Source of the DNA: Liquorilactobacillus hordei DSM 19519
GTDB lineage: Bacteria > Bacillota > Bacilli > Lactobacillales > Lactobacillaceae
Direction: 5' to 3'
Assembly: GCF_019443985.1 (NCBI RefSeq)
Contig: NZ_CP049303.1
Span: forward strand, 682,001 to 746,000
Length of the DNA: 64,000 nucleotides
The notes beneath the pieces were generated by a model. That model had not been told where the DNA came from and made no database searches. It saw only the letters and a list, made by a program, of their open reading frames with translations. The translations under genes and the position numbers were made by a program. Below, in pieces: positions 26,601 through 34,770 of this stretch; within the stretch, counting starts at the first letter, position 1; every line of letters starts with the position of its first letter.

Positions 26601-26836
26601 GGGGAATTACGGAAATCATAACAAGTGTACAAATGCGTGAACTCTTTAGTCGTCATCGCTTTGGTTTACAGGACTTAGATGATACCGGACAAATTCGTGA
26701 CATTATCGCAAAAGCAAGTGCTGAGTATAAAATGTTGGCGCATGACAAGGATATCCAAAAGTTTTCGAAGATTAAATATCGTAATGGGTTACGCGAGGCA
26801 ATTTATGAGTTGGCTGATGAATTAACGGAAAGTTAA
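23639..26836 (+). CDS. hsdR: Type I restriction endonuclease, HsdR motor/nuclease subunit
   Basis: 1065 residues, full length. The nuclease core is near residues 150-180 (LLINGLPIIQIEEKRD, PD-ExK type), followed by the SF2 translocase: Walker A TTGSGKTIT, DEAH box VDEAHRS, GYTGTP and motif VI AYSRTNR. The C-terminal third is the helical HsdM-docking region. It cleaves unmodified DNA with HsdM and HsdS. Translationally coupled to the half-hsdS gene. Confidence 0.95.
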   Translation: MNEAKFETDLIQYITSGTIDKPSGENTTLKEEPVDYIVKTKKWKYEPQIKNTEQLWRNFKQILEQHNQNTLEHELSTVEFNQVKKIISDIQTPYEAGQFLYGLNGVSQIEIDLDDGRHVFLTIFDQKQIGAGDTVYQVVNQIERPAVIIGRQKRRFDTTLLINGLPIIQIEEKRDTHDVNEALNQMNQYAEENQYRDIFSTLQIRVAITPNNVKYMANTTPDKFNTDFAFNWQRKSDNSIVRNWKEFADSMLSIPMAHQMATNYMILDGTKNKQMLKVMRPYQVYATQKVIEGLKHVDFELGINKIGYIWHTTGSGKTITSFKTAWLASRMPKIDKVVFVVDRIALTNQTNENYKAYDPDSTDSIDGSIQNTSNTTDLSRKLKSKDNSIIVTSVQKLDTLVKRQSFKAPNKNIVFIVDEAHRSTGGDSFKNIQKSFRKSAWVGYTGTPMFDETTTGLRTEDVFGPLLHAYTIREAIADRNVLGFKVDFETTINEEEMKDKYLPNFYRNRYPKWTEEKIQEKIINLSPDDMDDAVEPSFYDENPDHVHEVVKDIFKNWRNRSVEGKYNALLTTHVGGGKASIPMAIMYFEEFQRVNELNRTEGKQTLKVAVTFSQNTSNSNNMLKTNNGLFDAISSYNTQFGTNFGMDDVTGYTQDVTSRLNKSASDGNFLDLVIVVDQLLTGFDAPELNTLYVDRTLKGAGLIQAYSRTNRIADMQAKPWGRIVNYRWPAQNERLMNHALAIYANKDSAILSDEERNKQNIKDGITAPEFKNVFSDTKEVVTNLSHLTSEFTQLPPSEKKKDTMLGLLHEYNKGMAKLKQYNSEEVGGENEGFNYDNPDELIEALGMTSEQEVMLTTVLTNELKLIISKNKKIPIYQIELRMTHIKDVKIDYDYLTELVERLLNEVHEGKTEEAKETQRKINQFANGLDDRNYATKITNAAVAIIKGHFPPSDSDFTYPAKLKDSERVIEAANNVSLDRTLLDFRVKWGITEIITSVQMRELFSRHRFGLQDLDDTGQIRDIIAKASAEYKMLAHDKDIQKFSKIKYRNGLREAIYELADELTES

Positions 26837-26876
26837 GCAACGGAATAAGTGGTCAACTGTGGTAAGGAGGGTAAAT

Positions 26877-27875
26877 GTGGCGAGTAATATAATTTTTTAT
26901 AATACGGAAGATGGGAAATCTAAAATTGAACTTCATCTGCAAGATGGAACGGTGTGGCTGTCACAATTGGAAATTGCCGAGTTATTCCAAACATCAAAAC
27001 AAAATGTTAGCAAGCATATCAAGGCGATTTTTGAAGATGATGAGCTCGATGAAAAAGCAACTGTCAACTATAAGTTGACAGTTCAAAAAGAAGGAGATAG
27101 AGAAGTTTCAAGAGAAGTCTCTTTCTATAATCTTGATATGATTCTAGCAATAGGTTACCGAGTTCGTTCTGCTCGTGGTGCTCAGTTTAGAAGGTACGCA
27201 TCAACTGTTTTGAAAGAGTATTTAATCACGGGGGCAGCGTTAAATACAGAAAAATTAATTGGTGATCTGACCTACTTTAAGAATTTACAAAAGCGGATTC
27301 GTGATATTCGCTCTAGTGAACGACTGTTTTATCAGCAAGTCTTGGATATTTTTGCTACCAGTGTCGATTATGATGGTTCAAGCAATCTTGCACGTGAATT
27401 TTTTCAAACTGTTCAAAATAAAATGCTGTATGCAATAACAGGACAAACAGCACCAGAACTTATTTTTACAAGATTAGATGCAAAGAAGGAAGACTTGGGA
27501 CTAACTAGTTATAAAGCGAATTACCCAAGGAAGGCTGATTTGAAAATATCAAAAAACTATTTAGATGAAAAAGAATTGAACCGACTAAATCTAATAGTTT
27601 CAGGATATCTAGATACGGCGGAATATCAAGCAGAAATGCAAACAACTATGACAATGGCTGATTGGAAGGCTGAGCTCGATCGGTATCTGAACTATCAACG
27701 CGCTGATATTTTAGAAGGTAAAGGAACAATTAGTCGAAAGAATGCGAATATCAAAGTTGATAGGGAATATGAAAAATATCAAGAAAAGCATCATGAAATT
27801 GCAAGAGTGGATGAAGATTATTTCAAAGCCTTATCAAGCAATATGAAGCGCTTGAAAGGAGACAAAAATGAGTGA
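26877..27875 (+). CDS. rhuM: RhuM-family protein embedded in the type I R-M operon
   Basis: About 332 residues. The start is GTG 26877 with AAGGAGGG 5 bases upstream; a GTG at 26859 is upstream of that RBS. The N-terminal half is the RhuM core with a helix-turn-helix-like stretch (VWLSQLEIAELFQTSKQNVS) and YNLDMILAIGYRVRS; the C-terminal part is helical (tail KYQEKHHEIARVDEDY). RhuM was named from a Salmonella island gene, and its biochemistry is unresolved. It lies between hsdR and hsdS and overlaps the hsdS start by 8 bases, so it is an integral member of this operon. Confidence 0.85.
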   Translation: MASNIIFYNTEDGKSKIELHLQDGTVWLSQLEIAELFQTSKQNVSKHIKAIFEDDELDEKATVNYKLTVQKEGDREVSREVSFYNLDMILAIGYRVRSARGAQFRRYASTVLKEYLITGAALNTEKLIGDLTYFKNLQKRIRDIRSSERLFYQQVLDIFATSVDYDGSSNLAREFFQTVQNKMLYAITGQTAPELIFTRLDAKKEDLGLTSYKANYPRKADLKISKNYLDEKELNRLNLIVSGYLDTAEYQAEMQTTMTMADWKAELDRYLNYQRADILEGKGTISRKNANIKVDREYEKYQEKHHEIARVDEDYFKALSSNMKRLKGDKNE

Positions 27876-29076
27876 GAAAAAACAAATGGTTCCTAAGTTG
27901 AGGTTTCCAGGATTCACTGACGCTTGGGAACAGCGTAAGTTGGGGGATTTACTCAAAGAATTTAGTATCAAGTCTAAAATCGAAGATGAACATAAGGTCC
28001 TATCAAGTACAAACTCGGGAATGGAATTTCGTGAGGGACGTGTTTCAGGCACCTCTAATTTGGGATATAAGATCATAAAAAATGGAGATTTGGTTTTGTC
28101 TCCACAAAATCTATGGTTGGGTAATATCAACATTAATAACATAGGCAAAGGTCTAGTATCTCCTAGCTACAAAACATTTGAATTAATAAATATAGATAGC
28201 TCATTTATAAATCCACAATTACGTACGCAAAAAATGTTAGAAGAGTATAAGAACTCATCTACTCAAGGAGCGAGCGTTGTAAGACGTAATTTAGAAATAG
28301 ATTCTTTCTATCAGATAAAAATATTCGTACCTACTATTTCGGAACAAGAAAAAATAGGCTCATTTTTCCAGCAGTTAGACAACACTATCGTTCTTCATCA
28401 GCGTAGGCTTACACATTTAAAAAAGTTAAAAAGTGGTCTACTTCAAAAAATATTTCCTAAAAATGGAGAAAAATTTCCAAAATTACGCTTTCCAGATTTT
28501 ACTGACGTTTGGGAACAGCGTAAGTTGGGAGAAGTGGCTGAATTTTCAAAAGGAAACGGATACACAAAAGAAGATTTGACTGAAAATGGCAGCCCTATTA
28601 TTCTTTATGGTCGTCTATATACCAAGTATAAAACAGTGATTAATGATGTAGATACTTTTGTAGTACCGAAAGATAGATCTGTAACTAGTAAAGGAAAGGA
28701 AGTTATTGTTCCTGCTTCCGGAGAAACCGCAGAGGATATTTCCAGAGCTTCTGTTGTTGGTAAATCAGGATTTATATTGGGTGGAGATCTAAATGTTATC
28801 AAGCCTGATGTATTAATTGATTCGTTATTTTTAGCATTAACTATTTCAAATGGCCCACAACAAAAGGAAATGGCTAAGAGAGCTCAAGGAAAATCCGTGG
28901 TTCATCTTCACAGTTCTGATTTGCAACAAATAAATTTATTATATCCAAAACTAAAAGAACAACGAAAAATTGGTGCCTTCTTTGAGCAACTTGAGGACGC
29001 TATTACCCTTCATCAGCGTAAAATAGACCATCTAAAACTACAGAAAAAGGCACTTTTACAACAAATGTTTGTTTAA
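27868..29076 (+). CDS. hsdS: Type I specificity subunit HsdS, two recognition domains
   Basis: 402 residues: TRD1 (about 20-175), a helical spacer, TRD2 (about 215-380) and a final helix. Each TRD is preceded by FTDAWEQRKLG or FTDVWEQRKLG and followed by LHQRR / LHQRK, so the gene is built of two interchangeable cassettes. The corresponding DNA carries the CAGCGTA core at 27931, 28399, 28516 and 29014. It determines the split DNA recognition sequence. It overlaps rhuM and precedes hsdM. Confidence 0.95.
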   Translation: MSEKKQMVPKLRFPGFTDAWEQRKLGDLLKEFSIKSKIEDEHKVLSSTNSGMEFREGRVSGTSNLGYKIIKNGDLVLSPQNLWLGNININNIGKGLVSPSYKTFELINIDSSFINPQLRTQKMLEEYKNSSTQGASVVRRNLEIDSFYQIKIFVPTISEQEKIGSFFQQLDNTIVLHQRRLTHLKKLKSGLLQKIFPKNGEKFPKLRFPDFTDVWEQRKLGEVAEFSKGNGYTKEDLTENGSPIILYGRLYTKYKTVINDVDTFVVPKDRSVTSKGKEVIVPASGETAEDISRASVVGKSGFILGGDLNVIKPDVLIDSLFLALTISNGPQQKEMAKRAQGKSVVHLHSSDLQQINLLYPKLKEQRKIGAFFEQLEDAITLHQRKIDHLKLQKKALLQQMFV

Positions 29077-29103
29077 ATTAAGAAGATAGAAGGAGACATA
29101 AAA

Positions 29104-30708
29104 ATGGCAGAGAACAATTTACAAACTATAACCGGCAAACTCTGGGCAATGGCGAATGAACTCCGGGGGAATATGGATGCTGCTGAATATAAGAACTACA
29201 TTCTAGCATTCATGTTTTATCGTTATTTATCTGAATTCCAAGAGCATTATTTGGTTGAAAATAATGTTTTAGATATTTCAGAAGGAGAGTCAGTAAACAA
29301 AGTATATTTAAAAGAAGCAAACGGAGAAGATCTTAAAGAATATCTTGAAGATATTTCTTCAAGTCTTGGATATGCAATTGCACCACTAGATACATGGGAA
29401 TCACTGATTAATAAGATTGATAATAGTATGGTTATTCCAAGTGATTACCAGACTATCTTTGATAATTTCAACAAAAATACTGAACTTAATAAAGAAGCCT
29501 CACAAGATTTTCGAGGAGTCTTCAATGACATAAATTTAGGTGATTCTCGCCTGGGCTCATCCACAAATGAACGTGCCAAGTCTTTGAATCGGATTGTAAA
29601 ATTGGTTGATGACATTGATTATAAGGGTGAAGATGGGAAAGATATTTTGGGTGTTATTTATGAATATCTGATTGGACAATTTGCCGCTTCGGCGGGAAAG
29701 AAGGGCGGAGAGTTCTATACGCCGCATGAAGTATCTAAAATTCTTGCAAAGGTAGTAACTGACGATATTGAAGAGTCGGATAGAACATTTTCCGTCTATG
29801 ATCCAACTTGTGGTTCAGGATCATTGCTTTTGACAGTTGGTAATGAATTACCAGGTGGAACCCATCCTGGAGCAATTAAGTATTATGGTCAGGAGAAGAA
29901 TACGACAACTTATAACTTAGCACGAATGAATTTAATGATGCATGGAGTTTCTTTTAATAATATGGCACTTTCTAATGCCGATACACTTGAAAGTGATTGG
30001 CCAGATGGACTTGATGTTAAAGGAGTGGATCATCCGCGGTCTTTTGATGCGGTAGTTGCGAACCCCCCGTACTCAGCCCATTGGGATAATAGTGAAACAA
30101 AGTTAAGGGATCCACGTTTCAGTGATTATGGTAAACTTGCACCTAAGACGAAAGCAGACTATGCATTTGTTCTTCACAGCTTGTATCATCTAAATGAAGA
30201 AGGAACCATGGCGATTGTATTACCACATGGTGTGTTATTCCGTGGCGCTGCAGAAGGAGTAATTCGCAAAAACTTGATTGAACATAAGAGTGGAAATCGA
30301 ATTTATGCTGTTATTGGGTTACCCGCAAACCTATTTTATGGTGTATCAATTCCAACGACTATTCTTGTGTTCAAGAAGAAACGTACTACAAAGGATATTT
30401 TATTTATTGACGCAAGTAATGAGTTTGAAAAAGGTAAGAATCAAAATAGATTGAGTAACGAAAACATTAATAAAATTGTAGAAACTTATCGAAATCGAGT
30501 AAATGTTGATAAGTATGCACACCTTGCCTCAATAGATGAAATTCGTGAGAACGAGTATAATTTGAATATTCCACGCTATGTAGATACTTTTGAAGAAGAA
30601 GAGCCAATTGACTTACAAGAGGTTAAGTCTTTGTTAGCTAAAGATAACCAAGAAATTGCAGAACTTGAAGCAAAAATTGCAGAGCAATTAAAAATTTTAG
30701 GAGTATAG
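29104..30708 (+). CDS. hsdM: Type I DNA adenine methyltransferase HsdM
   Basis: 534 residues, full length. The SAM-binding motif I is DPTCGSGSLLL and the catalytic motif IV is NPPYSAHW, typical of N6-adenine methylases; an N-terminal helical HsdM domain precedes them and a coiled-coil tail (NQEIAELEAKIAEQLK) ends the protein. It modifies host DNA with HsdS. It is the last gene of the operon, terminated by the hairpin at 30732-30769. Confidence 0.95.
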   Translation: MAENNLQTITGKLWAMANELRGNMDAAEYKNYILAFMFYRYLSEFQEHYLVENNVLDISEGESVNKVYLKEANGEDLKEYLEDISSSLGYAIAPLDTWESLINKIDNSMVIPSDYQTIFDNFNKNTELNKEASQDFRGVFNDINLGDSRLGSSTNERAKSLNRIVKLVDDIDYKGEDGKDILGVIYEYLIGQFAASAGKKGGEFYTPHEVSKILAKVVTDDIEESDRTFSVYDPTCGSGSLLLTVGNELPGGTHPGAIKYYGQEKNTTTYNLARMNLMMHGVSFNNMALSNADTLESDWPDGLDVKGVDHPRSFDAVVANPPYSAHWDNSETKLRDPRFSDYGKLAPKTKADYAFVLHSLYHLNEEGTMAIVLPHGVLFRGAAEGVIRKNLIEHKSGNRIYAVIGLPANLFYGVSIPTTILVFKKKRTTKDILFIDASNEFEKGKNQNRLSNENINKIVETYRNRVNVDKYAHLASIDEIRENEYNLNIPRYVDTFEEEEPIDLQEVKSLLAKDNQEIAELEAKIAEQLKILGV

Positions 30709-30731
30709 CTCAATAAATTTAATTTGAAGTT

Positions 30732-30769
30732 AAAAAAAGAGACCAAGAAATGAAATTCTGGGTCTTTTT
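30732..30769 (+). terminator. Terminator of the hsd operon
   Basis: AAAGAGACC pairs with GGGTCTTTTT around a 17-base loop. It ends 6 bases before the silent hsdS cassette, which should therefore be transcribed little or not at all. Confidence 0.75.
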
Positions 30770-30775
30770 GCGTAC

Positions 30776-31306
30776 GTTTGGGAACAGCGTAAGTTAGGGG
30801 AAGTTGGTAAAACACAATCTGGAATTGGTTTTCCAGATGCTGAACAAGGTGGAACAGAAGGTGTTCCATTTTACAAGGTATCGGATATGAACAAGCCTGG
30901 TAACGAGCATGAAATGGTTAACGCCAATAATTATGTCAATTACGAGCAGTTGTCACGCAAAAAATGGAAAATAATTGAGACGGTCCCAGCAGTCATGTTT
31001 GCGAAAGTTGGAGCAGCGATCATGCTCAATCGTAAACGTCTTGTGACAAGTCCATTCTTAATTGATAACAACACCATGGCGTATGTCTTTGATGGCTCTT
31101 GGAATATTGATTTCGGAAAGACTTTGTTTGAAACAATCAACTTACCTCGATATGCACAAGTTGGTGCTTTGCCTAGCTATAACGGTTCAGATATTGAATC
31201 TATCGAAGTAACTTTGCCGAACAAAGGTGAACAAGTCAAATTGGGAGCATTTTTCAAAAGCCTTGATGACACTATCACTCTTCATCAGCGTAGGTCATTC
31301 TCGTAA
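30776..31306 (+). pseudogene. Silent hsdS cassette (third recognition domain, no start)
   Basis: An open frame begins at VWEQRKLGEVGKT, the exact cassette boundary in hsdS, without start codon, RBS or promoter, and runs to a TAA at 31304-31306. It encodes one new TRD (GIGFPDAEQGGTEG to LPSYNGSDIESI) and ends LHQRRSFS. CAGCGTA cores lie at 30785 and 31286. It is in the same orientation as hsdS. It is a storage copy for exchanging DNA specificity, not an independent gene. Confidence 0.85.
31273..31302 (+). repeat. Left inverted repeat flanking the recombinase gene
   Basis: TATCACTCTTCATCAGCGTAGG followed by TCATTCTC. Its inverted partner at 32280-32309 differs at two of 30 positions. It is also the 3' boundary of the silent hsdS cassette. 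Confidence 0.85.
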
Positions 31307-31314
31307 GGTAATAG

Positions 31315-32247
31315 TTAGCTACTTAAACTTGATAATGAACGCATGACTAGGTCAATGTCTTTGTTTTCAAGTTCAGAGATAATATGCAGGTAAGTTTTTT
31401 GAGTTGTTGTCATACTTGCGTGACCGAGACGACGGGCCACGCTGGCAATCGAAACTCCTGCAAACAGTAAAAGAGAGGCATGAGTGTGACGTAATCCATG
31501 AATTGAAATAATTGAAATTCCTGCATTTTTACAATGCTTTTCAAGTCGCTTGTTGGGAGTTGAGTTCCAAACTTTTCCATGGACAAAAATTGGCTTTTCT
31601 TCAGGTAGTCCTTTGATTAACTCAGTGAATTGAATAGCGGTTTGCCAATCAATTTGAATTTTTCGATTTGATGTCAGGTTTTTAGTTGGTAAAAAACCGG
31701 TGTTATTTTTATAGTCCCAAGTTTTATTGATGTTTAATGATTGATGTAAAAAGTCAAAATCACTGGGTGTTAATGCAAGTGCTTCGGAAAAGCGAATTCC
31801 AGTCTTAGCGATTAAGAGAATCATCCAATCCCAATCGAGTGTTGACCCAAGTGTTAAGTCTGCTAAAAGTTTATGAACTTCAAATTGATTTAAAAATTTT
31901 GTTTTTTTGTTGCGTGGAGTACGACCCTTGATAATTGCTTTACGCGTTGGATCATGTGTAAGCCAGCCCTCATCAACTGTGTCTAGTATTGCAGCTTTTA
32001 ATTGATGGTGGAAATCCATTGTGGTTTGTCTTTCATGGAATTGTGCATAGTCATTAAGTAATTGTTGGTAGGATGTACGGGTGAGCTGACATATTTCAAG
32101 AGTCGGAATAAGTTTCATGAGCCAATGTTGTGTCATCATGTATTTTTGTAAGGTTACTTGGCGCACTGCTCCTTCTTTATAGATTTTAATCCAACGGGCA
32201 TAATATTTATAAAAAAGTTCATGTTTTGTATTTTGATTATCTGCCAT
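31315..32247 (-). CDS. Tyrosine site-specific recombinase of the hsdS locus
   Basis: 310 residues. The catalytic set is visible: Arg in TGIRFSEALAL, HxxR in IHGLRHTHASLL, His in RRLGHASMTTTQ and nucleophile Tyr in KTYLHI. An N-terminal SAM-like core-binding domain is present. Relatives near hsdS genes invert specificity cassettes. GAGGAG precedes the ATG. The gene sits inside a 30-base inverted repeat pair and beside a silent cassette, so hsdS switching is its probable role rather than phage integration. Confidence 0.9.
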   Translation of the reverse strand: MADNQNTKHELFYKYYARWIKIYKEGAVRQVTLQKYMMTQHWLMKLIPTLEICQLTRTSYQQLLNDYAQFHERQTTMDFHHQLKAAILDTVDEGWLTHDPTRKAIIKGRTPRNKKTKFLNQFEVHKLLADLTLGSTLDWDWMILLIAKTGIRFSEALALTPSDFDFLHQSLNINKTWDYKNNTGFLPTKNLTSNRKIQIDWQTAIQFTELIKGLPEEKPIFVHGKVWNSTPNKRLEKHCKNAGISIISIHGLRHTHASLLLFAGVSIASVARRLGHASMTTTQKTYLHIISELENKDIDLVMRSLSSLSS

Positions 32248-32279
32248 TTGATTATCTCCTCATTATTTATTGAGTATTT

Positions 32280-32309
32280 GAGAATGCCCTACGCTGATGA
32301 AGGGTGATA
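32280..32309 (-). repeat. Right inverted repeat, with remnant of an hsdS 3' end
   Basis: On the minus strand this reads TATCACCCTTCATCAGCGTAGG then GCATTCTC. In frame it encodes NIITLHQRRAFSNTQ-stop, the end of an HsdS protein, but no recognition domain precedes it. It is the only cassette boundary in reverse orientation. The remaining bases of the 32248-32437 gap are AT-rich with no other feature. Confidence 0.8.
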
Positions 32310-32437
32310 ATATTATCAAATGGGTTTGAAACATGGTTTACTTTTTTTATGGAAACTTATAAAAATGATTCAAATATATTTTATTACAGTTTATAATTAA
32401 CACAATAGTAAGTAATTTAATAAATTAGGGGAAAATT

Positions 32438-32797
32438 GTGAATGATAAAAAAGGTGGGTTTTTAAATCAATATATATTAAGCAACACAACAGGAATCTTA
32501 TTTACCAACAAATTAGCTACGGGAATGATTAAGAGAATACCAGGTACTGTATTAATAAGTATTAATCAAAAAGTTGGCTTTCGCTTGGCAACCAAATTTG
32601 GTTCCAAAGGTCTCATTAATTTAGGCAAGATGGTCCCAGTTTTGGGTGCTGTTGTTGGAGGAGCCTTTGATACAACTTCTACCTTGGCAATTGCTTCATT
32701 GGCTAAGAAGACCTTTTTGGAAGATGGCGTAGCAATTGGGGATGGAACAGTAATTGATAAAAAAGTATTGGAAGTTGTTCCTGAAGAAAATAACTGA
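32438..32797 (+). CDS. Truncated EcsC-family protein (C-terminal half)
   Basis: 119 residues from GTG 32438 (AGGGGAA upstream). The stretch NQKVGFRLATKFGSKGLINL followed by GKMVPVLGAVVGGAFDTTST matches the C-terminal half of EcsC-domain proteins, which are normally about 250 residues. The N-terminal half is absent and the first 20 residues look unrelated. It lies next to the recombinase, so a rearrangement may have cut it. A short functional version cannot be excluded. Confidence 0.55.
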   Translation: MNDKKGGFLNQYILSNTTGILFTNKLATGMIKRIPGTVLISINQKVGFRLATKFGSKGLINLGKMVPVLGAVVGGAFDTTSTLAIASLAKKTFLEDGVAIGDGTVIDKKVLEVVPEENN

Positions 32798-32877
32798 ACA
32801 TAAGTTGAAGAGAACTTTTAATAAGGCAAGCTATTTATCATTTAGAATCAAGCAAAATTTTAGATTGAAATGATAGT

Positions 32878-32939
32878 AAAAAAATACCAATCTCAAAAAT
32901 TAGGCTTTTTAGTCTGATTTTTAGAATTGGTATTTTTTT
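32878..32939. terminator. Bidirectional terminator between the EcsC-like fragment and oppA
   Basis: AAAAAATACCAATTC-type arms: AAAATACCAAT pairs with ATTGGTATTTT, with inner AAAAAT/ATTTTT pairing, A-run on one side and T-run on the other. Confidence 0.8.
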
Positions 32940-32961
32940 GCTGTAATTATTAGAGTGCTAT

Positions 32962-34593
32962 TTATTTAATATACGTATACTTATAATTCCACTGTGTTCC
33001 GGCAGTATTATGGATAATCCCCTCAACATCAGATTTCTGCAAGTAAGATGTAACTTGTTGATAAATAGGTGTTACTCCTTGATCGCCATTGAATATTTTA
33101 GCTGCAGCAACCAAGTCACTCCAACGTTTATTTGTATTATTAGCATCTTCGTTTTGTGCTTTCTCTATGAGTGCATCATATTGAGAACTTGAGTATCCAC
33201 CATAATTATAAGAAGTTCCAGTTAACGGAATTTGAAGGAATGTGATTGGATCATTGAAATCACCACCCCAACCAGATAAGTACAGATCAAAATCTCCATC
33301 CTTGGCATTTTGCGAAGCATTATTGCTTGGTACACTGCGAATGTTTATTGATAGACCAGGTAAGACTTTAGCATATTGTGACTGTAGGTATTGAGAAACA
33401 ACGCTACTGCTACTATCATCGTTTGAAGATAATAATGTTAGTTTTAGACTCTTAAGTCCAGTTTCTTGCAGACCTTTTTCCCAGTATTCTTTTGCTAGCT
33501 TTTCATTGTAAGTGACAGTGTTTTTAACTGTTTGTTGTTTAGCAAAATCTTCACCAGTTTTTGGATCCTTTGCTAACCCAGAAGCCACAAAACCAGTTGG
33601 AATGTAGGAACCATCCCCTAATACTTTCTTAGTAAGAACTTGACGATTAATTGCTAAAGACATTGCTAGACGAATATAACGATTATTTAATGCCTTGCGC
33701 TTATCAGTATCTTTATCATTGAAGTTATAAGCAAGATATGAGATGTAAGAATATGGATATGATTTAAACTGTGATGAATTTTTGTAATTTTTGACTTGTT
33801 GGTTAGACAAAGGTGTCAAATCCAATTTGCTTTGTTGATATAATTCATGACCAGTTGTTGGGTTTTCTACAACTGTATAGTTGATTTGATGTAGTTTGAC
33901 TACGCTCTTATCCCAATAATGACTATTTTTTACGAATTTCCACTTATTGCCTGTTCCAGTCCATGACTTGATTGTGAAGGGACCAGAGTAAACCATATAT
34001 TGTGAACGAGTCCCATATTTACTACCGTACTTTGCTACGACTTTTTGATTTTGTGGTCCAAATAATGGATATGCCATCAAGACTTTGAAATAAGAGATTG
34101 CTTTATCAAGTTTGATGACAACAGTTTGTTTGTCAGTGGCACTGATACCAATCTGATTAGCAGACTTTTTACCAGCGATAATGGCATTAGCGTTTTTGAT
34201 ACCGCTGAATAAATAAGAATATGGTGATTTCGTTTTAGGATTTATTGTTCTGCGCCATGAGTAAACAAAATCTTGTGCGGTTATGCGGTCACCATTGCTC
34301 CAATATGCTTTTCTAATTTTGAATGTCCAAGTTTTACCATCTTTGGAAACACTACTAGATTTAGCTAAACCTGCTGTTGTGGAGCCATTTTTCCCCAAGC
34401 GGTAAAAGCTTTCAAAAACATTACCAGTTTGGCCGTAACCTGTCGATTTCGAAATATCAATCGTACTTAATGGCGCAGTAGTGCTAAGGTTTAAAACCTG
34501 TTTTTGTGTACTGCTAGTCTGCTTTCCACATGCAGTAAGCAATAAAAATAAACTAGCAAAGATTGTTGTGACAGCAATTTTTCTTGAATTCAT
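32962..34593 (-). CDS. OppA-family oligopeptide-binding lipoprotein
   Basis: 543 residues. Signal with lipobox LLTAC (Cys 22), then the family 5 solute-binding fold (WSNGDRITAQDFVYSWRRT, LAYNFNDKDTDKRKALN). It delivers peptides to an Opp permease not present here; orphan OppA genes are common in lactobacilli. It is preceded by a complete T-box leader, so expression rises when a particular amino acid is scarce. GGGGATGAACGATCA upstream provides the RBS. It is similar in layout to the protein at 53072-54691. Confidence 0.9.
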   Translation of the reverse strand: MNSRKIAVTTIFASLFLLLTACGKQTSSTQKQVLNLSTTAPLSTIDISKSTGYGQTGNVFESFYRLGKNGSTTAGLAKSSSVSKDGKTWTFKIRKAYWSNGDRITAQDFVYSWRRTINPKTKSPYSYLFSGIKNANAIIAGKKSANQIGISATDKQTVVIKLDKAISYFKVLMAYPLFGPQNQKVVAKYGSKYGTRSQYMVYSGPFTIKSWTGTGNKWKFVKNSHYWDKSVVKLHQINYTVVENPTTGHELYQQSKLDLTPLSNQQVKNYKNSSQFKSYPYSYISYLAYNFNDKDTDKRKALNNRYIRLAMSLAINRQVLTKKVLGDGSYIPTGFVASGLAKDPKTGEDFAKQQTVKNTVTYNEKLAKEYWEKGLQETGLKSLKLTLLSSNDDSSSSVVSQYLQSQYAKVLPGLSINIRSVPSNNASQNAKDGDFDLYLSGWGGDFNDPITFLQIPLTGTSYNYGGYSSSQYDALIEKAQNEDANNTNKRWSDLVAAAKIFNGDQGVTPIYQQVTSYLQKSDVEGIIHNTAGTQWNYKYTYIK

Positions 34594-34652
34594 TGATCGT
34601 TCATCCCCAATTTTCTTAATAAGTACATTATTTGTAGCAATCTATTTAATTT

Positions 34653-34700
34653 TGCATGGCGGTACTTCCTCTAGAACTACCACGCCAGAAAACTAACCAT
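34653..34700 (-). other. Hairpin between the T-box terminator and the oppA start
   Basis: On the minus strand GGCGTGGTAGTTC can pair with GGAAGTACCGCC (two short stems with a bulge), flanked by CATGG...CCATG. It has no T-run. It lies in the 5' untranslated region of oppA and may affect mRNA stability. Function unknown. Confidence 0.4.
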
Positions 34701-34770
34701 GCACTAATCTTATGAAATCTAATTCTTGTCATAAAAGTTCCCCTTTTTACCATGATCCATTTATTTATAA

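Noticed and set aside
27868..31306. Direct repeats around hsdM as an array or CRISPR
   Set aside because: The repeats are coding boundaries of HsdS cassettes with irregular spacing of hundreds of bases; no CRISPR repeats or cas genes are present.
31315..32247. Recombinase as a prophage or integrative element integrase
   Set aside because: No attachment site pair, excisionase or phage genes nearby; the flanking inverted repeats are hsdS boundaries.
34653..34700. Second T-box core (GTGGTA...GTACC) downstream of the first
   Set aside because: Lacks the GGGTGGNACC core order and any Stem I or terminator; only a local hairpin.
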